Assembly: GCF_003843835.1 (NCBI RefSeq)
Contig: NZ_RKQL01000001.1
Location: 124,001-188,000 of the forward strand
Reading direction: 5' to 3'
Source: Tibeticola sediminis
GTDB taxonomy: Bacteria > Pseudomonadota > Gammaproteobacteria > Burkholderiales > Burkholderiaceae_C
Length of the DNA stretch: 64,000 bases
The translations under genes were made by a program, and so were the position numbers. The notes beneath the pieces were generated by a model. It saw only the letters and a list, made by a program, of their open reading frames with translations, was not told the origin of the DNA and ran no database searches. Below are positions 57,422 to 64,000 of this stretch, piece by piece (positions within the stretch are counted from its first letter, which is position 1; each line of letters starts with the position of its first letter).

Positions 57422-58706
57422 CGCGGTTCGTTGGAAAAACCAGGGAAAAGCGTGAGCCTTTGCCGATCGCGCTCGCAATGCGCAGTTCGCCGCCGTGGCG
57501 CTGAATCACGTGTTTCACGATGGCCAGTCCCAAGCCCGTGCCGCCCGTTTCCCGCGAACGGCTCTGGTCTACCCGGTAGAAACGCTCGGTCAGCCGCGGC
57601 AGGTGCTCGGCCGCAATGCCAGGCCCCGTATCGGTCACCGAAAACTCGAGGCGGCCATCGGGCAGCTGCGACCACTCGACGTCGACCCGTCCCCCTCCCG
57701 GCGTGTAGCGGAGGGCATTCCCGACCAGGTTGGAAAAAGCGCTGCGCAACTCGCTGCGTGCGCCCGCCAGTTGAACTTCAGGAACCGGTCCGAAATGAAG
57801 CTCATGCGGCCGACCGCTTTGCATCGACAGGGCTTGGGCCAGCCCGCGCGCCTCATCCTCAACCGGATGCATGAGCAAAGGCAGATCGACCCATTCATTG
57901 AATCCGGGCGTCGGGCTGCCCTCGAGCCGTGAAAGCGTGAGCAGATCGCTCACGAGGGTTTGCATACGCTCGGCCTGCCCGGCCATCAACGCCAAATAGC
58001 GCTCGCGTTCGGCCGCATCCAGTTCGAGGTTCTGCAGGGTCTCGATGAAGCCCGTGAGGACCGTCAACGGGGTACGGATCTCATGCGAGACGTTGGCCAC
58101 GAAATCCCGCCGCATCGCCTCGGCCTGGGCCAGCGCCGTGACATCGCGCGAGAGCAGCAGCAGCCGCCCGTCCCCATAGACATGCAACTGGACCGCAAGC
58201 TTCTGCGGCAAGGCGGCTGACCCGCCGCGGCCGCTGACTTGAGTCTCCTGTTGGTAGTTGCCCGCAGCGAAATAAGCGACGAATGCCGGATCCCGAACCA
58301 AGCCGGTGATCGGCTGAAATTGGTCGCGCGACAGGTCGATCCCGAAGTGGCTCCCGGCCGTCTCGTTGCACCACTCGATGCGGCCTTGGGCGTCAAGCAA
58401 GACGAAGCCATTGGGCGACTGTTGCAGGGCGCTCAAAAAAGCGGCCAGGCGCCGCTCCGCGGCCTCGACCTCCCCAGCCTTGGCACGCAACAGCCGACGA
58501 ATCCGATCGAGGAACTCCGCCCAGAATCGGGTGACGGTCGGCAGGTGCGCGAGGTCAGGGTTCGCCAGCCAGCGGCGAGCCCGCCGGCGATTGACCACTT
58601 CGAAGCCGGCTGCGACCAGCAATGCCCCCGCCAGAGCGCCCGGCAAGCCTGCCAAGCCGCCCCCGATCAGCCCCGCCAACACCCACCAGGAAATCGTGTG
58701 CATCAT
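57396..58706 (-). CDS. phoR: Phosphate regulon sensor histidine kinase
   Basis: A 436-aa inner-membrane kinase. Short N-terminal membrane hairpin (about 5-35), linker, PAS domain (about 85-195), HisKA with SHEIRTPL (His208), then HATPase with NLVGNALRYTPGG (N box), TDTGPGI (G1) and GTGLGLAIVKH (G2). It phosphorylates PhoB when phosphate is low, under control of PstSCAB-PhoU. Oddity: the first ATG lies exactly at the edge of a MITE-like insertion, in its target duplication, so its ribosome site (weak GGATTTAGG) comes from the element. The C-terminus overlaps the neighbouring gene by 26 bases. Confidence 0.95.
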   Translation of the reverse strand: MMHTISWWVLAGLIGGGLAGLPGALAGALLVAAGFEVVNRRRARRWLANPDLAHLPTVTRFWAEFLDRIRRLLRAKAGEVEAAERRLAAFLSALQQSPNGFVLLDAQGRIEWCNETAGSHFGIDLSRDQFQPITGLVRDPAFVAYFAAGNYQQETQVSGRGGSAALPQKLAVQLHVYGDGRLLLLSRDVTALAQAEAMRRDFVANVSHEIRTPLTVLTGFIETLQNLELDAAERERYLALMAGQAERMQTLVSDLLTLSRLEGSPTPGFNEWVDLPLLMHPVEDEARGLAQALSMQSGRPHELHFGPVPEVQLAGARSELRSAFSNLVGNALRYTPGGGRVDVEWSQLPDGRLEFSVTDTGPGIAAEHLPRLTERFYRVDQSRSRETGGTGLGLAIVKHVIQRHGGELRIASAIGKGSRFSLVFPTNRVRAEPERV

Positions 58707-58946
58707 CCTAAATCCGGAAGTTGACCGCTACTCGCGAAAAGCAATGTGTTGATGTTTCAGCAATTTTCGCTGCGCAGGCCCTTCACCTTTTGGGTGAGCG
58801 CTGCGCACCCGGTCGAGCCACCCTCGGGTGCGGGGGCGGCGTTGCAAATCCTCGCCATGGCGCCCGCCATGGCTGCGGTTTGCGCCTTGCCCGCGCGCCC
58901 GATGACGGCCCGCCCGGGCGCGCCCAACTGCCGGATTTAGGATCAT
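58702..58946. mobile_element. MITE-like element between phoB and phoR, with target-site duplication
   Basis: Terminal inverted repeats CCTAAATCCGGAAGTTG (58707-58723) and, on the other strand, CCTAAATCCGGCAGTTG (58941-58925) match at 16 of 17 bases. They bound a 235-base element flanked by the 5-base direct repeat ATCAT (58702-58706 and 58942-58946). The interior has no transposase and contains strong hairpins (GCGCAG/CTGCGC with inner CACC-TTTT-GGGTG, 58772-58806; GCACCC/GGGTGC, 58804-58831). CCT-starting ends and 5-base duplications are known from the IS1380 family (for example ISEcp1); that assignment is inference. Confidence 0.85.
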
Positions 58947-59080
58947 GCTGCAAGTATCGGGTGCAAAGCGACCGGCACCCTGCGCTTCCTCAACTCCGCG
59001 CACTCGGGTTCCGCGGTGCGCTCAATGGACGCGCCCCCAGACGGACGGGCGACGGGCGCGCCAGACAGCCGCTCAGACGG
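58947..59080. other. Remnant phoB-phoR intergenic DNA
   Basis: 134 GC-rich bases between the mobile element and the phoB stop. Before the insertion this would have been the whole phoB-phoR spacer. I see no coding frame and no convincing terminator. Confidence 0.5.
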
Positions 59081-59806
59081 TCAGCGCTGAGCTTCGGGAC
59101 CCGCCGACGCCACCCCCGTCGCGAGCGCGGTCAGGCGATAACCTGCACCGCGCACGGTTTCGATCATTGCACTGGCCGCCCCGAGCGCTTCCCGCAGCCG
59201 CTTGACATGGACATCGACCGTTCGCTCCTCGATGAAGACATGGTCGCCCCAGACCTTGTCGAGCAACTGGCCCCGGCTGTGCACCCGTTCCGGGTGCTGC
59301 ATGAAATAGTGCAGCAGCTTGAATTCGGTCGGACCGAGTTTGATCGGCTGTTGTTGCCAAGTCACCCGATGCGTCGCCGCATCCAGCACCAATTCACCAA
59401 TCCGTACCACCCCATCGACGGGCGCCGGCGCGCGCCGGCGCAACACCGCGCGGATGCGCGCCAACAGCTCTTTCGTCGAAAATGGCTTGGTGATGTAGTC
59501 GTCCGCGCCTGCATCGAGACCGCTGACGCGGTCGGCCTCATCGGTGCGCGCGGTCAGCATGAGCAAGGGGACGTCTTTGGTGCGTGGATCGCTGCGCCAG
59601 CGTTTGGCGAGCGCGAGCCCGCTCGAGCCAGGAAGCATCCAGTCGAGCAGGATGACGTCGGGCAGCACACTGTCGAGCTCACGCTGTGCCGCTTCCGCAT
59701 CCATTGCCCAAATCGGCGCAAACCCGTTGTGGCGCAGGTTCACGGCGATCAGCTCAGCGATCGAGGACTCATCCTCGACGATCAGCACCCGAGGCACACG
59801 TCTCAT
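59081..59806 (-). CDS. phoB: Phosphate regulon response regulator
   Basis: A 241-aa OmpR-type regulator. Receiver domain with acidic pocket (VEDES), phospho-acceptor Asp55 in LLDWMLPG, Thr in LMLTAR and Lys in TKPFS; C-terminal winged helix (about 130-225) with LGPTEFKLLHYFMQHP and HVKRLREAL for Pho-box binding. Its start overlaps the phoU stop by four bases, so it is coupled to the pst operon. phoR follows only after 374 bases because of the inserted element. Confidence 0.96.
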   Translation of the reverse strand: MRRVPRVLIVEDESSIAELIAVNLRHNGFAPIWAMDAEAAQRELDSVLPDVILLDWMLPGSSGLALAKRWRSDPRTKDVPLLMLTARTDEADRVSGLDAGADDYITKPFSTKELLARIRAVLRRRAPAPVDGVVRIGELVLDAATHRVTWQQQPIKLGPTEFKLLHYFMQHPERVHSRGQLLDKVWGDHVFIEERTVDVHVKRLREALGAASAMIETVRGAGYRLTALATGVASAGPEAQR

Positions 59807-60504
59807 CGGACGGCGTTCTCCACCTGTTCGAGCGACACGTGCCGGATGTCCGTCCCGCGGGTGATGAAGATGATTTGCTCGGCCAGGTTCTTCGCATGGT
59901 CGCCGACGCGTTCGATGGCCTTGGCGATGAACACCAAGTCCAGGCTCGCGCTGATGGTGCGCGGGTCTTCCATCATGTAGGTGACGAGCTTGCGCATGAA
60001 GCCGTTGAACTCGACATCGATGGCGTCGTCCTCTTTGAGGATTTCGAGGGCCATGCGCTCATCCATGCGGGCAAAGGCGTCGAGCGCCTTGCGCAGCTGG
60101 TTCATCGCGAGCTCGAACGCGAGCTGCAGGTCCGCAATCGGCAAGGGCCGCGGCACGCCGTCGTGGGCCAGTGCGAGCACCATGCGTGCGATGCGCGACA
60201 CCTCGTCTCCCGCCCGCTCGAGGTTGGTCGTCGCCTTGTAAATCGCCACCAGCAGACGCAAATCGCGGGCGGTGGGCTGGCGCCGGCTGATGATCGAGGA
60301 GATTTCTCGGTCGATTTCGACCTCGAAGGCGTTCACCTCGGACTCGAGCCGCAGGACTTCGTGCGCACGATCGGTATCGAAGTTTTTCAGCGCCTCCATC
60401 GCGGCGCGCATCTGGGATTCGACCAAACCACCCATCTCCATCAGGCGGCTCGTCGCGACGGTCAACTCAGCGTCGAATTGGCTCGAAATGTGCTTGTCAC
60501 CCAT
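59803..60504 (-). CDS. phoU: Phosphate signalling protein PhoU
   Basis: A 233-aa cytoplasmic protein of two three-helix bundles, each with an E/DxxxD metal motif (residues in YKATTNLERAGDEVSRIARM and LVFIAKAIERVGDHAKNLAEQ). It links the Pst transporter to PhoR. ATG 60504 lies 2 bases after the pstB stop and gives the standard MGDKHISSQFD start; its stop overlaps phoB. Confidence 0.96.
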   Translation of the reverse strand: MGDKHISSQFDAELTVATSRLMEMGGLVESQMRAAMEALKNFDTDRAHEVLRLESEVNAFEVEIDREISSIISRRQPTARDLRLLVAIYKATTNLERAGDEVSRIARMVLALAHDGVPRPLPIADLQLAFELAMNQLRKALDAFARMDERMALEILKEDDAIDVEFNGFMRKLVTYMMEDPRTISASLDLVFIAKAIERVGDHAKNLAEQIIFITRGTDIRHVSLEQVENAVR

Positions 60505-60506
60505 GA

Positions 60507-61346
60507 TCAACCAAACCTTCCTGTGATGTAGTCTTCCGTTTCTGAGCGGTTGGGCTTGAAGAAGATTTGCTCCGTCTCGCCGTACTCGATCAGGTCTCCG
60601 AGGTACATGTAGGCGGTGTAGTCCGACACCCGCGCCGCCTGCTGCATGTTGTGGGTCACGATCACGATCGTGAAGCGGTCCTTGAGCTCGATGAGCAGTT
60701 CCTCGATCTTGGCGGTCGAAATCGGGTCGAGCGCCGAACACGGCTCATCGAGCAGCAAGACATCGGGTTCGAGCGCAATCGCCCGCGCAATGACCAGTCG
60801 CTGCTGCTGCCCACCTGAGAGGCTCAGGCCGTTGGAATCGAGCCGGTCTTTGACTTCGTCCCACAGCGCGGCGCCTTTGAGCGAGCGCTCCACCGTGTCG
60901 TCGAGCTGCGCCTTGTCCTTGATGCCCAGCAGCCGCAGGCCATAGGCCACGTTCTCATAGATGGACTTTGGGAAGGGGTTGGGCTTTTGGAACACCATGC
61001 CCACGCGCCGCCGCAATTGGGCGACGTTGACGCCCGGCGCATAGATGTCCCGCCCTTCGTGGATGATCGAGCCCTCGATCCGGCAGTTGTCGACCAGGTC
61101 GTTCATGCGGTTGAAGCAGCGCAGCAGCGTGGACTTGCCGCAGCCGCTGGGGCCAATGAAGGCCACCACCCGCTTCTTCGGGATGACCATGTTGATGTTG
61201 CGCAGCGCCTGCTTGGAGCCGTAGTAGAGGTTGAGACTTTTGACCTCGAGGCTGGCTTCCTGTTCCGACAGCGGGGGCAGCGGCGCGAAGGCTTTTTCGG
61301 CCATCTGCGGGACGACCTTGCGGGGAGAGTCCGTGAGCGTGTTCAT
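60507..61346 (-). CDS. pstB: Phosphate ABC transporter ATP-binding protein
   Basis: A 279-aa ATPase of the Pst system. Walker [11 protein letters not shown]-loop [20 protein letters not shown], signature [16 protein letters not shown], Walker [13 protein letters not shown] and the H-loop His in IVIVTHNM are all intact. A ~30-residue N-terminal extension precedes the conserved [11 protein letters not shown]. 37 bases after pstA. Confidence 0.97.
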   Translation of the reverse strand: MNTLTDSPRKVVPQMAEKAFAPLPPLSEQEASLEVKSLNLYYGSKQALRNINMVIPKKRVVAFIGPSGCGKSTLLRCFNRMNDLVDNCRIEGSIIHEGRDIYAPGVNVAQLRRRVGMVFQKPNPFPKSIYENVAYGLRLLGIKDKAQLDDTVERSLKGAALWDEVKDRLDSNGLSLSGGQQQRLVIARAIALEPDVLLLDEPCSALDPISTAKIEELLIELKDRFTIVIVTHNMQQAARVSDYTAYMYLGDLIEYGETEQIFFKPNRSETEDYITGRFG

Positions 61347-61383
61347 GGTTCGCGTGTTCGGTGTTGAGGATACGAAAGGGGCA

Positions 61384-63039
61384 TCAGACCGTTTCGAGAC
61401 CGCGGAACTGCTCGCGCAGCCGGTTGCGCAAGCGGATCGCGAACAGGTTCAAGCCCAGAATGATGAGCACGAGCAGCAGCGCCGTCGCATACACCAGCGG
61501 ACGGGCCGCCTCGACGTTCGGGCTTTGGAAGCCGACGTCGTAGATGTGAAAGCCCAGGTGCATGAACTTGCGGTCGAGGTGGATGAAAGGGAAATAGCCA
61601 TCCAGCGGCAGCGCGGGTGCCAGCTTCACGACGCCGACGAGCATCAGGGGCGCGACTTCCCCGGCGGCCCTCGCCACCGCGAGGATCAAGCCGGTCATCA
61701 TCGCCGGACTGGCCATCGGCAGGACCGTGCGCCAAAGCGTCTCTGCCTTGGTCGCGCCCAGCGCCAGGCTGCCTTCGCGTACCGAACGGGGCACACGGGC
61801 CAAGCCCTCTTCGGTCGAAACGATGACCACGGGCAAGGTCAGCAAGGCCAGGGTCAGCGAGGCCCACAAAATGCCGGGCGTACCAAAGGTTGGCGCCGGC
61901 AGGGCTTCAGGGAAGAACAGCCGGTCGATGTTGCCACCGAGCAAATAAACGAAGAAGCCCAGGCCAAAGACGCCATAGACGATCGACGGCACCCCGGCGA
62001 GGTTGTTGACCGAGATCCGGATGATGCGAATCAGCGGGCCTTGCTTGGCGTATTCGCGCATGTAGATCGCCGCCATCACGCCAAAGGGCGTCACGATGAC
62101 CGACATCAGCAGCACCATCATGACCGTTCCGAAGATGGCCGGGAAAATGCCGCCCTCGGTGTTGGCTTCGCGCGGATCGTCCGTCAGGAATTCCCAGAAC
62201 TTACGCCCGTAATGCACGAATTTTTCGCCCAGATTCATCGCGTTGGGTCGATAGATGTCCGCGATGACGGCGAATTTCACTTCCTTCTCCTGGCCGTCCA
62301 TGATCTCGGCCACGAGCGAATCCCGAGCGATCTCGTCCCGCAGCTTCTGCAACTGGGCCTGCAGCACGGAGAACTCCTCATCGAGTTTGGCTCGGCGCTG
62401 CTCGAGGCTGGCCTTGAGTTCGGGCGTCAGCGCATTCCTGATTTCCGCCCGACGCTGCTCGAGCCGCAGCTGCTCGATCCGATAGTTGACATCGCCGATG
62501 TCTTTTTTCTCGAGCTTATAGATCTGCGCAAACAGCTTCTTCGCGCGGTCGAATCGGGCCTGTGCCTGCACCCAGGCCTGAGGTCCCTCGGCGACGACCT
62601 GGTCGTTTTCCTTGACCGCCTTGAGGTGCCCGTAAAAATTGCCCCACTCGCGGCGCTCGATGGTGATGAGATCTTGCGGAAAAGCAATCGGCCCCAAGAG
62701 GGGTTCAGGGAACCAGCGGAAATCGGCACCCGTCACGTCCCGGTTCCCCATCTTGAAGAGCGCCCGGGTGACGAATTTTTCCTGACTGTCGATGTTGAAG
62801 CCCGAATCGCGCAGGCGCCGCACCGCGACTTCTTCACGTTCGCGGATTTCACCGATGAGGCGGATCTTCGAGCCATCCCGCTCGGTGAAGCTGGTTTCAG
62901 CGACCGCCTTGGGCCAAAAATGCCCGAGCCCCCGCCCTGCCGTGAGCAACAGTACGGAAACCACCATCACCACCGCGAGCGCGACCGCCCCAGCGGTGAG
63001 CCAGATGCCGGGACTACCGGATTTGAACCAGTCTTTCAT
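61384..63039 (-). CDS. pstA: Phosphate ABC transporter permease PstA, with long periplasmic insert
   Basis: A 551-aa permease, almost twice the length of E. coli PstA. After the first membrane segment (about 16-35) comes a ~240-residue insert predicted to be periplasmic, with a Glu/Arg/Leu-rich coiled-coil stretch (about 165-245). The standard permease core follows ([23 protein letters not shown], then the EAA-type loop [23 protein letters not shown]). Similar long PstA proteins occur in other proteobacteria. The insert's role is unknown; it could contact PstS or the cell wall. Confidence 0.94.
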   Translation of the reverse strand: MKDWFKSGSPGIWLTAGAVALAVVMVVSVLLLTAGRGLGHFWPKAVAETSFTERDGSKIRLIGEIREREEVAVRRLRDSGFNIDSQEKFVTRALFKMGNRDVTGADFRWFPEPLLGPIAFPQDLITIERREWGNFYGHLKAVKENDQVVAEGPQAWVQAQARFDRAKKLFAQIYKLEKKDIGDVNYRIEQLRLEQRRAEIRNALTPELKASLEQRRAKLDEEFSVLQAQLQKLRDEIARDSLVAEIMDGQEKEVKFAVIADIYRPNAMNLGEKFVHYGRKFWEFLTDDPREANTEGGIFPAIFGTVMMVLLMSVIVTPFGVMAAIYMREYAKQGPLIRIIRISVNNLAGVPSIVYGVFGLGFFVYLLGGNIDRLFFPEALPAPTFGTPGILWASLTLALLTLPVVIVSTEEGLARVPRSVREGSLALGATKAETLWRTVLPMASPAMMTGLILAVARAAGEVAPLMLVGVVKLAPALPLDGYFPFIHLDRKFMHLGFHIYDVGFQSPNVEAARPLVYATALLLVLIILGLNLFAIRLRNRLREQFRGLETV

Positions 63040-63073
63040 GACTTCTCGTGGCCTTCTATTTCTATAGGAGCAA

Positions 63074-64000
63074 TCAAACCGTGCTGTACTTTTCGCGCAA
63101 GCGCTGCCGAACCAACTCGGCCACGGTGTTCACGATGAAGGTGAACGCAAACAGAATCAGCGCCGAGAGGAACAGCAACCGGTAGTGGGTTTCACCCACG
63201 CCGGCCTCGGGCATTTCGACGCCGATGTTGGCCGACAAGGTGCGAAAGCCGGTGAACATGCTGAAATCCATGACTGCGGTGTTGCCGGTGGCCATGAGCA
63301 CGATCATGGTTTCACCCACCGCCCGCCCCAAGCCGATCATGACGGCCGAGAAAATACCGGGGCTTGCCGTCTGCAGCACCACCCGGGTCAGCGTCTGCCA
63401 AGGCGTCGCGCCCAACGCGAGCGAGCCGGCGGTCAGGTGTTTGGGCACCGAGAAGATCGCGTCCTCGGCGATCGAAAAGATCGTCGGCGTCACGGCAAAC
63501 CCCATGGCGATCCCGACGACGAGGGAGTTGCGCTGCTCGAACTTGATGCCCATGGTGTTGCTCAACCAGTACGGCATGTCGCCGCCAAAGAAAGCCGCTT
63601 CGATCGGGTGACCGAGGCTGAGCAGTCCCCAGAACAACACCAGGATGATGGGGATCAGCAAGGCGGCTTCCCAGCCCGCGGGCACCCGGTCGCGCCAGGG
63701 GCCGGGCAACCGGTAATAAATCAACGATGCCAGCAGAATGCCAAACGGGAACAGCACCAGGCACAACAACACGCCGGCCAGGTTGTTTTCGACATAGGGC
63801 GCGAGCCACAAGCCCGCCAGAAAACCCAGCACCACCGTCGGCAAAGCCTGCATGATTTCGATCGTGGGCTTGACGATGGAACTCATGCGCGGGGACATGA
63901 AATACGCCGTGAAGATGGCGCCCAGCAAAGCGAGCGGTACGGCCACGATCATCGCGTAGAACGCCGCTTTCAAGGTGCCATAGGTCAGCGGCGCCAGGCT
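63074..64000 (-). CDS. pstC: Phosphate ABC transporter permease PstC (partial)
   Basis: The 309 C-terminal codons are present; the frame continues past the window end. It holds the permease core with TLKAAFYAMIVAVPLALLGAIF, the EAA loop ([24 protein letters not shown]) and six or more membrane segments. The reading immediately before this (LAPLTYG) is typical of the long betaproteobacterial PstC, which has a large N-terminal extension, so the full protein is probably much longer than the E. coli form. 34 bases before pstA. Confidence 0.93.
   Translation of the reverse strand, partial: SLAPLTYGTLKAAFYAMIVAVPLALLGAIFTAYFMSPRMSSIVKPTIEIMQALPTVVLGFLAGLWLAPYVENNLAGVLLCLVLFPFGILLASLIYYRLPGPWRDRVPAGWEAALLIPIILVLFWGLLSLGHPIEAAFFGGDMPYWLSNTMGIKFEQRNSLVVGIAMGFAVTPTIFSIAEDAIFSVPKHLTAGSLALGATPWQTLTRVVLQTASPGIFSAVMIGLGRAVGETMIVLMATGNTAVMDFSMFTGFRTLSANIGVEMPEAGVGETHYRLLFLSALILFAFTFIVNTVAELVRQRLREKYSTV

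Overview
The window reads as one contiguous, GC-rich chromosomal segment of a betaproteobacterium. Burkholderiales is the best fit and a Comamonadaceae-like genus is plausible; I would not name a genus from sequence alone. Reasons: gene content and order (aat-bpt, ilvBNC with pssA-leuA, an ECF sigma factor with DUF3619/DUF3106 partners, phaC-phbA-phbB, class-B L31, pst-pho genes with a very long PstA), GTGA/ATGA stop-start overlaps throughout, and near-complete coding density. Almost everything is core metabolism. There is no prophage, CRISPR array, intact IS or plasmid backbone.

Layout. 1-2.5 kb: end of cysH, then cysD and cysN (sulfate activation). 2.6-4.1 kb: 7Fe ferredoxin and a thioredoxin-reductase-like ferredoxin-NADP reductase. 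4.2-6.6 kb: a TPP riboswitch in front of a TonB-dependent receptor. 6.66 kb: tRNA-Asn. 6.9-9.2 kb: the two N-degron aminoacyl-transferases (aat, bpt) and an IclR regulator. 9.3-16.7 kb (minus strand): a PBP7-like endopeptidase, then leuA behind a leucine leader peptide and terminator, pssA, ilvC, ilvN and ilvB. 17.0-20.5 kb: six plus-strand genes coupled by 1-4 base overlaps (ECF sigma factor, DUF3619, DUF3106, RDD protein, diacylglycerol kinase, LOG protein). 20.5-29.9 kb (minus): PII protein, NAD synthetase, a 2-hydroxyglutarate-oxidase-like flavoprotein, the PHB genes, pgeF, maiA/nagL and an OmpA-like lipoprotein. 30.1-34.5 kb: a fumarylpyruvate-hydrolase-like enzyme, a three-gene TRAP transporter and a Nudix hydrolase. 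34.6-37.4 kb: divergent soluble and membrane pyrophosphatases. 37.4-41.1 kb (minus): MFS transporter, FtsH paralogue, TlpA-like protein. 41.2-44.4 kb: moaA, mobA, moeA. 44.4-46.4 kb: a zinc-sensor (CZB) diguanylate cyclase and galU. 46.6-53.3 kb: a flavodoxin-like protein and AddA/AddB-type recombination helicase-nuclease genes. 53.4-57.4 kb: trxA, rho, rpmE2, a membrane glycosyltransferase-like protein. 57.4-64.0 kb (minus): phoR, phoB, phoU, pstB, pstA and partial pstC.

The most interesting non-coding structure is: (i) a 235-bp MITE-like element with 17-bp terminal inverted repeats and an ATCAT target duplication, inserted at the phoR start codon and separating it from phoB; (ii) a ~178-bp nested palindromic element at the 3' end of galU; (iii) the TPP riboswitch that controls an outer-membrane receptor instead of a thiamine biosynthesis gene, with a tiny His-rich reading frame in its expression platform; (iv) the leuA attenuator, and a weaker attenuator-like leader at ilvB. 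Among proteins, the ECF sigma/DUF3619/DUF3106 cluster looks like an under-described envelope-signalling module.
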